A DNA stretch of 64,000 nt from Ampullaceana balthica (taxonomy: Eukaryota; Mollusca; Gastropoda; Lymnaeidae): positions 450,379 through 514,378 of the forward strand of contig CALYLW010000331.1 in NCBI GenBank assembly GCA_944989445.1, in the 5' to 3' direction. Position numbers and translations under genes: made by a program. The notes beneath the pieces were generated by a model. It saw only the letters and a program-made list of their open reading frames with translations, was not told the origin of the DNA and did not search any database. This document shows, in pieces, positions 1 to 10,884 of this stretch (positions within the stretch are counted from its first letter, which is position 1; each line of letters starts with the position of its first letter).

Positions 1-1819
1 TCAAATAGTTTTTAAAAGTAAAGCTCGTATATTTAACACTTATTATTTTTAGTTCGTGTGATATCTGTTTACACACAGTGAATAAATCTGGAGGCAGCGT
101 AAAGTTGTTTGTCAAAAATCGAAGAACCCCTTTTAAAAAAAAATGTTTTTTCTTTCTTTTTTTTCTAAACTATTAAAAATTTAATTTTCTCTCCACAATC
201 CTCTGGTAGCAACATGTGAATTATCTCGAACAATGTCTCTACGTTGTCAGTTCAGGATACTATAACATGAAACCTGCATCAACAAGTGTTGTACCCCTGA
301 AAAGGTCACCCCGTGCAATCCCCCACATCACCATAAGCCATAATAAACACCTCAATGAACATCGTTTGACTTAACTCACTTCATTTAATGCCGCCCCCCA
401 TCAAAGGGCAGGGATGGGACCCCGCAAACCTCGGCTCTGTTACCTTACAATAAGCGGCTGTCCTATAGGAACCTCCCCTGGCCATCCAGCACCAGGGGGT
501 CTAGAGTCCAATGTTTATTGTGCAACACGCGATCTAGTGAGATGAGCAGCAATCCAGAAACGTACATCAGACGTGTGAAAACGCCGGGACGATCCCGGCA
601 CATCAGCGGGGCGCCTTTAGGAATCACGCGGCGGCGCTAAAAGGACTGGGCGCTGATGGGTTCTGGTATCGGATTGTTAACGCCTAGTTGGCAACATCAA
701 TTTTCACACAAGACCTGACATGAATTACTCAATAGGTGTACAAAATAAACGGGTTCTTCATTTACTGCAACTCACTATATGGCATGTCGAAACTTCATTA
801 TTTTAGAATTAGCGATGGCTTCACAAACTCTAAAGTATGAAGTCTCCAGTTCTTTATTTTTTGTTGCGTATCGTATTAAAAAAATAATGTAATATTAATA
901 TTGGGTGGTTAAGCCAATCGTGTTCAGAGGATGTGAGGCGTTAAGTGGGTAAGAGGTGTGTGGGGATTAAGGTGGATTAGGGGAGTTCGAAAGGTGCGGA
1001 ATGTGTGCGGTGTGTAGTGTATGATGTAAGGATTAGATAAAGAGAGCCAAGAAGGGTTTTGAAAACGTGTGGGAAGTAGGGTATGTGTGGGGAGTTCGGA
1101 AGCGGTGGAATGCGTGTTGCGTAAAGGGAGAGAGTGGTGGGTATCTAGAGAGTAAAAACAAACTTCAAATGCACATTTTTTTCTTCTGTTTTTTACACCA
1201 TTGTGTGTATCTGAGTGTTACTTAAAAACACATTTCATTAATTGCGTGAGAAAACTAACAGTAATTTTTTTAACTAGCTATTATAAGAGGTATTCAACAA
1301 AAGACTCACGGAGAAGATACAAGTACATTCGGACTTTTGGTTTGAAACTCTGTCAAATGTATTTTGTCTCCTGCAAGACTTGGGTGACTCGAATGTGATT
1401 CTTCGGCCTCATTAGAATCAAACTGAACATATAGACCAAGAAAATGAATTAACTTCAATAGGCGAATTTGGAAACATCTGACAGAAGAAATGAATCATTT
1501 CGTTGTAAGGTTGACCATTATATCTTCTATACTTGGTCATGGCATCACAAGCGGGCGTGGGAGGGGGGGAGGCCCTCATTAAGTGGACCTCAACAGTTTC
1601 TGTGTTTCCTTTGGAAAAAGATAAAACGCGTCGGTATAAAAGAAAGCGCGTGTGTGTGTTTGGGGGGGGGAGTACTCTTCGTTTAGGTCTTCTACAACTC
1701 AAGTGGCCGAATTACAGAGCCAGCAGTAGCCCCCCCCCCTTTTTACCTCCGTCTAGTCGATGTATACTGCTGGATTTCCCATCAGCGGTCGATCTCATTG
1801 GATCTGGCCACGTGCATGT
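1..1819. other. Intergenic edge, no gene seen
   Basis: AT-rich flanks surround a GC-elevated, high-complexity island at about 370-720. It contains a perfect inverted repeat (GCCGGGA, spacer CGA, TCCCGGC) at 583-599. From about 900 to 1150 the + strand becomes G/T-rich with loosely repeated gtgtgggga-like and gttcgga-like words, which looks like a decayed tandem repeat. The short open frames here lack coding character. The island at 370-720 could be regulatory, but nothing in the sequence proves it. Confidence 0.5.
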
Positions 1820-3066
1820 CGCCGTAAAGCTCCGTGCCCTATCACTGTAGAGCTCCATGATCTGTCACTGTAGAGCTGCATGTCCTATCACTGTAGAGAT
1901 TCATTTCCTGTCACTGTAGAGCTCCGTGTCCAGTCTCTGTAGAGCTCCGTGTCCTGTCATTGCAGAGCTCCGTGTCCTGTCAATGTAGAGCTCCGTGTCC
2001 TGTCTCTGTAGAGCTCCATGCCCTGTCATTGTAGAGCTCCATGCCCTGTCTCTGTAGAGCTCCATGTCCTGTCATTGCAGAGCTCCGTGTCCTGTCAATG
2101 TAGAGCTCCGTGTCCTGTCTCTGTAGAGCTCCGTGCCCTGTCATTGTAGAGTTCCGTGTCCTGTCACTGTAGAGCTCCATATCCTGTCACTGTAGAGCTC
2201 CATGTCCTGTCACTGGAGAGCTCCGTGCCCTGTCACTGTAGAGCTCCGTGCCCTGTCACCGTAGAGCTCCGTGGCTTGTCACTGTAGAGCTCCATGTCCT
2301 GTCACTGTAGAGCTCCATGCCATGTCACTGTAGAGCTCCGTGCCCTGTCATTGTAGAGCTCCGCGCCCTGTCACTGTAGAGCTCCATGTCCTGTCACTGT
2401 AGAGCTCCGTGTCCTGTCACTGTAGAGCTCCATGCCCTGTAACTGTAGAGCTCCGTGTCCTGTCACTGTAGAGCTCCGTGCCCTGTCTCTGTAGAGCTCC
2501 ATGCCCTGTAACTGTAGAACTCCGTGTCCTGTCACTGTAGAGCTCCGTGCCCTGTCTCTGTAGAGCTCCATGCCCTGTCACTGTAGAGCTCCATGTCCTG
2601 TCACTGTAGAGATTCATTTCCTGTCATTGTAGAGCTCCATGTCCTGTCACAGTAGAGCTCCGTGCCCTGTCACTGTAGAGCTCCGTGTCCTGTCACTGTA
2701 GAGCTCCATGTCCTGTCACTGTATAGAGCTCCATGTCCTGTCACTGTAGAGCTCCGTGCCCTGTCATTGTAGAGCTCCGTGTCCTGTCACTGTAGAGCTC
2801 CGTGTCCTGTCACTGTAGAGCTCCGTGTCCTGTCGCTGTAAAGCTTCATGTCCTGTCACAGTAGAGCTCCGTGCCCTGTCACTGTAGAGCTCCGTGTCCT
2901 GTCACTGTAGAGCTCCATGTCCTGTCACTGTATAGAGCTCCATGTCCTGTCACTGTAGAGCTCCAGCCCTGTCATTGTAGAGCTCCGTGTCCTGTCACTG
3001 TAGAGCTCCGTGTCCTGTCACTGTAGAGCTCCGTGTCCTGTCGCTGTAAAGCTTCATGTCCTGTCG
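1820..3066. repeat. 23-bp minisatellite, about 54 copies
   Basis: The unit is TGTAGAGCTCCGTGTCCTGTCAC with frequent point variants (Ccgtg/Ccatg, gtcc/gccc, cact/cattg/ctct). Each unit carries a GAGCTC palindrome. A few units have a 2-bp insertion (tgtaTAgagctcc). Variants recur in blocks: about 2,643-2,851 and 2,852-3,058 match almost unit for unit (nine units, about 209 bp), and a five-unit block near 1,945-2,060 recurs about 115 bp later. Open frames on the minus strand exist only because few units contain stops. They are not credible proteins. Confidence 0.97.
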
Positions 3067-3697
3067 CAAGCTGCTGAATCGATCTTTAAAAACAGTGTTT
3101 TTTTTTAGTTTTAAGTTTTTATATTGGTTGGGTCGTATTGTCCTTTAGAAAATACAGCTGAAAACAAAATTAATATCTTAGCACTATATATTATATAGTA
3201 GACATTTCATACAACAGATCCTTAAACGACAGCCCCACAATCCATGCAACTGTGCTGCTATTAGGGACAATGAAAATGGATTTGAGATACAGACATTCAC
3301 ACTAAAACGAAAGAAAAAAAAAGAAGAAAAAAAATTCAGTTCCGTAACACACAATTAAGGTCTTTTAATTTCCTTCTTCTTCTATTTTTACAGAACTTTC
3401 TTCGAATAGTAGTAATTTGATAAACAGAAAGGCAAAACGTGTTTTTAAAAAAAATTTAAACAAATGAAGGTAAAAAAACCCCAAAAAAATTCTTCACAAT
3501 AATGAAGAAAGGACGATTTAACATAAAAAAAGTATAGTTGATTTCTTATTTTTCGTATTTAATTATTCGAATTGCTTCATGTACGTTGCTCTTAGCTAAC
3601 AGGAAGTTGGTGTCTTTTTTCTGACGACATCACTTCTTCCCTTCCTATTCAAACAATTTTTATCAGCTTGACTTATCAAGCGCATATTTACTTTCAG
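3067..3697. other. AT-rich spacer, probably intron before the next exon
   Basis: A/T-rich sequence with poly-A and poly-T tracts and no coding signal. It ends in a pyrimidine-rich tract and an AG at 3,696-3,697 (tttactttcag), which reads as a splice acceptor for the exon that follows. No upstream donor or first exon could be picked out with confidence. Confidence 0.4.
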
Positions 3698-3698
3698 C
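3697..3698 (+). promoter_or_regulatory. Predicted 3' splice acceptor
   Basis: A pyrimidine stretch followed by CAG at 3,695-3,697 sits just before the GC-rich coding exon. It fixes the likely 5' edge of this exon at 3,698 and leaves an 18-nt 5'UTR segment before the ATG. Confidence 0.5.
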
Positions 3699-3715
3699 TC
3701 GACGTTCCACGAAGA

Positions 3716-4024
3716 ATGCCTCCACGTAAGCAGAGTGAATACGATGTGGTCGACGAGATAGTCGCAGAAGGCTTGCTGCAGTTCGGGCTGCCGTCGATGC
3801 TCTTGTTCGTCGGTGCCACATACTTCATGCGGAGGCGTGTGGCGAAGTTCGCGGCGTCCCCGGCCGAACACTTCATCCTCACGGGTCTTCAGTACTACGG
3901 TGCCGCGATGCTGGGTGTCGCCCTAGGCATGAAGCTCTACAGACCTCTCCTCGAGAGAAAGATCATGGAACGCATCCCCAACAGTGAGCTGGCCCAGAAG
4001 ATGAGGACCGAACGAGGCTCGTAG
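3716..4024 (+). CDS. Small two-helix membrane protein, OCIA-domain-like
   Basis: The call gives 102 residues starting MPPRKQSEYDVV and ending RTERGS with a TAG stop. The ATG at 3,716 lies 18 bases after a good acceptor (ttactttcag at 3,697), so it is preferred over the upstream in-frame ATG at 3,668, which would fall in the intron. The protein has a short polar N-terminus, a hydrophobic segment at about residues 22-36 (GLPSMLLFVGATYF), an RRR turn, a second glycine-rich hydrophobic segment at about 53-71, and a basic C-terminal helix with NSELAQKMR. The order LP, small-residue helix, SP, G-rich helix, basic helix and NS-x-L-x-x-x-x-R resembles the OCIA domain (OCIAD1/OCIAD2, mitochondrial or endosomal membrane proteins), but the match is by eye and the conserved cysteine is absent. 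GC content is far above the flanks, supporting real coding. It could be the only coding exon after a 5'UTR intron, or the last exon of a longer gene. Confidence 0.55.
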   Translation: MPPRKQSEYDVVDEIVAEGLLQFGLPSMLLFVGATYFMRRRVAKFAASPAEHFILTGLQYYGAAMLGVALGMKLYRPLLERKIMERIPNSELAQKMRTERGS

Positions 4025-4300
4025 TGGACAGGGAGGCTCGAAGAAATCACTTGTAATTCGTTGCTGCGCTTTGTTCACTTGATCGGGTTCCACTGACTTA
4101 ATTTAAAGCCAAACTGTTGCAAACTATAAATATGACGTGCTTAAAAGGGAAAGAAAGAGATTATGAGGTCTCAATTTTTCAGATCCTTATAAATGTGCTC
4201 TAAATTTTCTATCAATAGGAAATTTAAATCCCGCTGAAATCTTTTAACAAAAACTATAACAAAATTAAAGAAGGAACAATAAATGTATTTTCAAGAAATA
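4025..4300 (+). terminator. 3'UTR and poly(A) signal of the small membrane gene
   Basis: After the stop, composition drops back to AT-rich. An AATAAA hexamer lies at 4,278-4,283 and is followed within about 20 bases by a T/G-containing stretch (tactgtcatgttc). That fits a cleavage and polyadenylation site near 4,300. Further AATAAA hexamers farther downstream are possible alternatives. Confidence 0.5.
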
Positions 4301-5733
4301 TACTGTCATGTTCATCCCTAAATGTTCTAATTTGATTTTTAATTTATTTAATTTGTTTCTAAAACTCAGGATGCTTTTACGAGACCGTTTTTCATATTCT
4401 GAAAAGGGCCCGGGGTCCTTTGCTTATCTTTAAAAAGATTTAATTTGTTTCCGTGAGCTATAAGAAGCAGGCAAAATGCTCCTCTGAAACCCAATTCTTT
4501 CAACCGTTGTCTGACCTACTGAGACAAACGTTGTCAATATTTTGTCAGGCTTTCTATGATACCGATTTCAAGTGGATAAACAATAAAATGATTTAGTTCC
4601 AGGCCGATGGACAATTTTAGTTATTTTGAAGTTCTTTTTTTTTAATTTGAAATTAGTGAGACAAATAAAGAGTTGAACACCTGGTGATATGGCCAATAGA
4701 CATTTTTGGTAATGGAAATTTCATCCCTCCAGTGTCCAGACGCCCTGCTGTAATACACGTGACCTACATTCCGGACATCATTCGGCCCCAGAAAGAATGA
4801 TGAATTTTTTATCCACTTTTATTCCGGCGTTACCAAAATAATGGTTTCGTAAGCGTATCTAATAACGTAATGCGCAGTTAGGGGGTAGGGGGGTCAGTCT
4901 TGTTGTGATTACAGAACAGAATGTCCGACTAATGTCCGCCTGATCGGACTTATCTGCCCGGCCCATCGTCTCCGCTCTCGCCACAATGGCGCGGATTTGG
5001 CCCTCCTCCCCGGCCCGTTTTGCATATTCTACCGGGATGGTCGCGATAAGGCCGCCTGAGCTATGAAAACACACCGAAAGTTAATAACCAGTGCATTAAA
5101 ATGCGTCTGATTTTTCCAGATGAGCGTGGCCGTGAGATCATCCTCTAAGCCCTAGCGGCGCGGCGCCATCGTTTTTAGATTGGAGCATGGCTTAAAGACC
5201 TAATACCGGACAAATTGCTTCCAGGGGGATACCAAGAAAGAGGATGGGGGGGGGGCGCAGCTTGCTCCATGGCATTATAAGTGAGAATCGAGAGAGATGT
5301 CAACGATGTTGATTCCATGCCTTTTTCCCGGCCGGGTAACTTTTTTTTTAAATACATTCTTTTTGTTTTTAACGTTTCGAGGCTCAATTCCCTTACAGAT
5401 AGCCACATGGCGTCTAAAATTACGTATCCGCGGCTTATTGTCCTCACTCGGTGCTACTCATACGGCTGGATGGAGATCGAACAAGTCCGGCGTTGACTTT
5501 GTCACCCCCTCCCCGCATTGACCGATGGTATCGGTTAAGGAATATGCCAGTCTCGCATGTCCGGTTATCAGATGGCTAATCGCCTGTCAGTGGTGGCCCA
5601 CTTTTCATAACGACCAGAGTTTAGACGAGTTGTCGTGTTATATTTTCAGCTTGTAAATCTTCTCCGTGCATCACGCAACATGAACAAGTCAGTTTATTTT
5701 TATCAACAGTAAAAGCGAGGAAATAAATGTTGG
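4301..5733. other. Intergenic, GC-elevated island
   Basis: No gene seen. About 4,840-5,240 is high-complexity and GC-elevated inside AT-rich DNA and contains an octamer-like TTTGCATAT at about 5,021. The open frames here are short, lack splice signals and have no recognisable protein. A conserved non-coding element is possible. Confidence 0.3.
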
Positions 5734-5874
5734 AAAACAAACACAAAACAAACACACAAAACAAACACACAAAACAAACACACAAAACAAACACACAAAA
5801 CAAACACACAAAACAAACACACAAAACAAACACACAAAACAAACACACAAAACAAACACACAAAACAAACACAC
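5734..5874. repeat. 13-bp minisatellite (AAACAAACACACA)n
   Basis: About ten near-identical copies of a 13-bp C/A-only unit. Thirteen is not a multiple of three, so all three frames cycle through the same peptides (NKHTKQTHKTNTQ on +, cysteine/phenylalanine-rich on -). This explains the odd open frames on both strands. Confidence 0.97.
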
Positions 5875-8519
5875 ATTCACAAGTTTTGGTACGCAAATGC
5901 GGCGCATAATCTTGATATTATATAAATCAAATTTTCACATGTTCATCAAATTGCATAGACTTCTTAAATCTAGATCAACAACATCAATAAAAAGAAAACC
6001 TCAAACAAAAAAGTAATAATAATAATTTTTACAATTCAACAAAAATGAACGCCCTGATATTTGATTTTTTTAAAAATTTATATCATTTAATTTTGTTTTA
6101 TTTCTCAAAAGATACATAAAAAGATACAACAAAAATAATTCAAAAAATTAACTTTTTATAATTTCCCTTAATTTCCCCTAATCCCCCGCCCCCCTTCCCC
6201 CATTGGAAGTAGTTGCTTTGGCTTATTGGAAAGGAAAGGTATCTGTTGATGAAAGTTTAAGTAGCAAAATAATTTTTTTAACAGTGCGATTATTTAATTA
6301 TTTTTTTTAGCATTCTTTGGTTTACATTTACAGTTACAAGGTCCTTCTATTTACGATTACATAACCCTTACATAAATATACACCCTGGTCAGGTAATGGG
6401 AGCTACGCATGGGCTTATTAACCATTTCCACAAATACAATAAATACTTTAATTTAGGATCACGGCGACTTTTAATGATCATAACGCAACAAACCTCTGTT
6501 TATCTTTTACCTCTATTAATGGTCGGGTCCAATCCCTCTATGCGTGCGGGATCACACATTTAGACTTTCCGTTTAATAAACAGGACAAGTTCAGAATCAT
6601 GGAGATCGTGGTTTCAGCTTCTCCTTTCACCGAAAAAGTAATGGGGCAGCTTTCTTCGCGAGGGCTTCAATCGGATTATGAATATGATGTGGTAAAACCT
6701 GAATACACTTGTTCTTTAAGAAAACCGTTTTCTAAAGAATGTAGCTCTTTGGGGCTGCAGGTGTGAAGCATGAGAAGGTGTGCCTTTTTTTTTAAAGAGC
6801 TGAACTGGAGTGAAGAGAAGGGAAGGGAATGGGGCACCAAAGGGGAAAACGTTTAATAGTGCAAAAAGTCAAAAAAATAGGAACACAGGGGGAAAACTCG
6901 CCGGCGCTTCAGAGATCCTTGCAATAGGTGACAAAAGCCCTCGCCGAGGCGCGAGCAGTGAAAGACGTTTAATGGCTTTTAATTTGACACGCTTTATCAT
7001 CGTATTGCCGGTCTAGGCGATCAGCAGAATGTTTGTGTGTGGGGTGGGGTGGGGTGGGGTGGTTGGGGGGGTGATCCTTGAGGCCGGGCCCTGACAAGAA
7101 GCCAGGAGGCCGTCAGAAAAGACGGTCGTGGGTTGACGAGGATCTCTTGCCCAAGTCAATACCACAAGGGTTTGTCGGGAGGAAAAGGAGTATGACAACG
7201 AATTTTCAGCTCTGTTTGGCCTCCGAGTATCGCCTGACCGGGGGCCCTGTTCGACCTCGACTGCCCACAGTCCCGTCACTGGTCGACAGGTTGACAGGGG
7301 GGGGGGACTCTCATGACCAGGAACGGCTACTGGGTCCCAGCTCGCGGTTCTAATAGTGTGTCATTGGGCTGATTATCTTCTCCTGGAAAATGTATGCATG
7401 CTGTAAACAGCTCACTAAGCTCACCGCCCGCCCCTGTGAAAGGAGTTCCTAGACGCCATTCTCCGTTAAACTGTCACTGTTGTGTTGACAAGGGGGAAAG
7501 ATTTAGCAGTGAAACTGTTGACCTCTTAAATCGTTAAAAACATCACGAATTTCCATGACTTCCAAGGAAAGAATGAAGCCATTATGAACTCAACGGTGAT
7601 TCACCCACACCACCCCCTTTTTTCATTTTGGATTACGCCTTTGAAGAAATTGCCTGAGTACAAAAAAAAACAAAAACAAAAAAAAACAGTTTCTTAAAAA
7701 TAATGGAATTAAATGAGGCTATTGAATGATAAAAAAAACGTTTCAAGTCTCTCTTAAATCACTGATATTAAAATGATTAACATACATTTTTGTGGGATAA
7801 ACTTTCAAATATCGAAAATAAAATGACATAAATCTGCAAAGAACATGTCACGTGTTCGGATTGTCAAATTAACGCTGTAATAAATATCCTAGATAAAATT
7901 TCCGATTTATGGAACAAATGAGATTCTTTCATAAAAAAAAACGTTTTACATTGTCTACATATTTACTTGTTTTGTTTTACGAGAATTCGAATATTGATGA
8001 AATAAATCTGAGGTGTAAAATAGGTATTAAAATATGTGTATAGTTCAGAGGCCGTGTGGAAAAAAAAGAGTGTGTGGTGTAACTAATTGAGATATTTATT
8101 AAGTGCGTCACTTAAATGCATGTTTGATCAAAGAAGTTGAGTAGATTATAATTTCGCGTGTTGTCACCGCTATTATTAAACCATGGGGTGTTCATTACTG
8201 GCCGAAATTTTGTTGCTGGTTATTTCTTTTCTAGTTAGATTAAATTACTAGTTTTCAGTAAAAGCGATGCTGGGTTTAAAAAAAAATTGAGTTATTATCA
8301 ATATTATATGATTAGCATTTTAGTTTAAAAGTTATTCATTTTAACATGTTTCTGTTGATATATTTAGGGAGTTATTTTTAGGTCTGATTACGAGTTACTG
8401 TGATGCGTAACTTCAAATTGTGGTTTCTTCGGGAATGGTGATGAATTAAAATTTGATTTTTATCCTTGACAATATTCGATCATACTATGGTTCTTAAAAT
8501 TGTCCTCATACAAAAATAC
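5875..8519. other. Intergenic AT-rich DNA with a GC-elevated island
   Basis: No gene recognised. The stretch at about 6,800-7,450 is GC-elevated and complex. It contains a (GGGGT)n tract at 7,040-7,071 with four G-runs of four, a textbook intramolecular G-quadruplex motif. The rest is A/T-rich with homopolymer runs. Confidence 0.4.
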
Positions 8520-8995
8520 AAGAATACAAGCAAAACATAAAACACCAACATACAACAGCTTACCGTATAGTCATATCGCATCATACTAAACAACAACACA
8601 CATTAACACAGCACACCCAAAACACAACATACCACATGACATCATATAATGCCAAAATACTCCACGTCGTATCAAAACACAATATACCTTACTGCCTTAC
8701 TACAGCCTACCATACCACACAACATAACATATGCCAACACCGTATTGCATCCTATCATATCACAACACATCACGTGACAGCGAACACAGCACACCATACC
8801 AAAGCACTAAGTACCAAGACACCTTCCTCACCCCGGCCATTCACATCAGAACACACACTATCACAACACGCCACAATTCAACGTACCACATACAACGCAT
8901 ACCACAATACATGACAACATACCGCAACACACAACACCAAGGCCAAACTACATCCCAGCACTCAATATCACACCGTACCACAGCACACTAAACGG
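8520..8995. repeat. Degenerate CA-rich, G-poor low-complexity tract
   Basis: About 470 bases built of loosely repeated acaccata, cacaaca and accacat words with very few G on the + strand. No fixed period is visible. It looks like an old, diverged simple repeat, and the open frames in it reflect composition. Confidence 0.75.
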
Positions 8996-9540
8996 CAGCA
9001 AACTATAACACAGCAAGGAACACCTTAAAAGAACATAAATCGCGTTTCCAATACACGTATTATGAATTTTAAGTTGTTTATTATTTTTCATGCAAGAAGA
9101 AAAGGGTTTCTTGATTTGAGGGAAAAGCATTTGGAAGATTAGAATGGACTAAAGGCTAAATATTTTTATTCAAAGCTTGTAGTTTCTACAGTGGTTCACA
9201 AGCTGTATTTCACGACCTCGTCAGTGGTCTGGAAATTCAACATCACAACTTATTCAAGCTCTTTTTTACACGCTTTTATTTAACTCACACTGTTTGTATG
9301 TTGTACGTTGTATTCGTCAAATCTTGTAACGTAAAATTAAACCACTTTTGATGGTCCTAGAGATCTCAAAATTTTACCACAGATAGATCTTGGATGACAA
9401 TACACTGTATCAAAATTTCAGATCGAACGAATGTACCGTAATTAAATAAATGTATTTTAAAGTTTTTCTTTATATATAATATGTATCCGTGCTATTTTTG
9501 ACTTTCACGTGAATGTCACCGGAGTTCACCACCAGCCATC
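8996..9540. other. Intergenic; fragment of a dispersed repeat
   Basis: No gene. The words tgtatcaaaatttcagatcga and accgtaattaaat at about 9,405-9,455 recur near 24,070-24,120, and in inverted orientation near 23,800, so this is a short copy of the repeat family found in the 21.6-24.4 kb mosaic. Confidence 0.5.
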
Positions 9541-9548
9541 GGTGACCA

Positions 9549-10131
9549 CTATGGCGGATTAAGGGGGGGGGCTGAACGGGCTAAAGCCAGGGGCCCTCGA
9601 TGAATCAGGGCCCCCAAACTTAGCATATTTTATAATAAATGTGGACAAATGTATACATGAATTGCTGAAAATATGATAAATTAATAAAATCTCATCTATT
9701 AAAATGATGTCTTTTCCGACACGATAGTCTTAGCAGTCAAAAAACCTTATTTGGTAGGCTCAACAACAGAAATTATTAAAGACTATTATATATATGTTTT
9801 AAATTGACAACTCTGGTAGAGCTTTCGTGGCCGAATGAGAAGTACTAAGTCTTGTGGTGCAAGCGGTTCGATCCACGGGTGGGGTGAGAATTTTTTTTTC
9901 ATGTGTTTTTAAATTTTATAAATTGTCTTTTACACTCGATTTTAGGATACCGGCAAAAAGTTATTTCTTCGAATTTGGTATTTTTTTATGAATAATCATT
10001 TTGGATGAATATTTACAAGTTACAGTCTTATATTAGCTGCTAGCAATCATTTTATCTAAAGGTACACTGGCTGGATAGGGCACCAGTTTGAATTGCAGCC
10101 AGGGGCCCCGTGCAGTCTTAATCCGCCCCTG
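9549..10131. mobile_element. Non-autonomous hAT-like transposon with 8-bp duplication
   Basis: The right end reads ...AATCCGCCCCTG and the left end CTATGGCGGATT..., so the ends are inverted repeats of a CAGGGGCGGATT-type terminus, slightly decayed on the left. The identical 8-mer GGTGACCA flanks both ends (9,541-9,548 and 10,132-10,139), as expected for hAT insertion. Subterminal GGGGCCC blocks are also inverted. There is no transposase frame in the 583 bp, so it would have depended on an enzyme supplied elsewhere. It carries a tRNA-like segment. Confidence 0.8.
9828..9875 (+). ncRNA. tRNA-like relic (pol III A and B boxes) inside hAT element
   Basis: An A-box-like TGGCCGAATGAG at 9,828-9,839 and a B-box GGTTCGATCCA at 9,865-9,875 are spaced as in a tRNA, with GTGGCCGA typical of Ser/Leu tRNAs. 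No full cloverleaf with a paired acceptor stem could be drawn. It is better read as a tRNA pseudogene or SINE head than a working tRNA. Confidence 0.45.
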
Positions 10132-10228
10132 GGTGACCACATTCCAGGTGTTAAACAGCTCAGTAATATGAAACTAAATCTAAATTGACATGATAATACA
10201 AGAGGAACTGGAATTTGTATACCCTAGT

Positions 10229-10283
10229 TGGCCGAATTGTTAACGTAATGGATTTTCGACCTGGAAGTACTGGGTTCAATTTT
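10229..10283 (+). ncRNA. Second tRNA-like relic (A and B boxes)
   Basis: TTGGCCGAATTG at 10,229-10,240 resembles an A box and GGTTCAATTTT at 10,273-10,283 resembles a B box with a decayed end. The segment between could hold an anticodon arm, but pairing is poor. It lies about 100 bp outside the hAT-like element that carries a similar relic, which may mean related SINE insertions. Confidence 0.35.
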
Positions 10284-10440
10284 CAGTTGGGGAAACTGTT
10301 TTTTTTTAATACATAAATTTGTAATTAATAATCTATCATTTTACCACTATCACATTTAAGTTATAGACAACGAAGTTTGACTAATTAAATTGAATTGATT
10401 ATGTCGAAAAATTGATTAAAAAAATTTTGATATTAAAAAG

Positions 10441-10884
10441 TAGAAAACAAAATATTTAAAAAATCTTTTTTTAAAAAGCACACGCTTTTATTTACTTATA
10501 GAAAGTGCACTAAAAAGAAGAAAATAAAAAAATTCAATCCGTGAACCTATCGACTGCACATAAAAGCGTGGGGCCCTCATCACAACTCGCTATCATGTAC
10601 AAGGCTGCGAAACATAAATACAAATTTATATGAATATTAATAAACATTTAAAGTTTCACAACTTTGATCATATACATGCTACTATCATATTAATTAGAAA
10701 AATGTATATATATGCAAAAGAATAGTTGCAATAAGTAATGAGTTGTGATGGGCTCCCCAAGCTTTTATGTGCAGTCGATAGGTTCACGGATTGAAATTTT
10801 TTTATTTTCTTCTTTTTAGTGCACTTTCTATATGTACATAAAAGCGTGTGCTTTAAAAAAAAAGATTTTTTTAATATTTTATTT
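10441..10884. mobile_element. Foldback element with about 146-bp inverted arms
   Basis: The left arm (10,441-10,588) and right arm (10,740-10,884) are imperfect reverse complements across nearly their full length. They share blocks such as TGCAGTCGATAGGTTCACGG and AAAGTGCACT. The 150-bp centre is AT-rich and carries no coding frame. Each arm also contains an inner inverted pair around AAAAGCGTG. The overall form fits a long-TIR MITE; no clear target duplication was found, so the superfamily is open. Confidence 0.7.

Noticed and set aside
5621..5909. Cys-rich (CVCFVCLF) minus-strand frames that could suggest a secreted peptide
   Set aside because: Produced by a 13-bp C/A repeat read in shifting frames.
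8520..8995. Possible CRISPR-like or regular repeat array
   Set aside because: No constant unit or spacer. It is a drifting CA-rich low-complexity tract in a eukaryotic genome.
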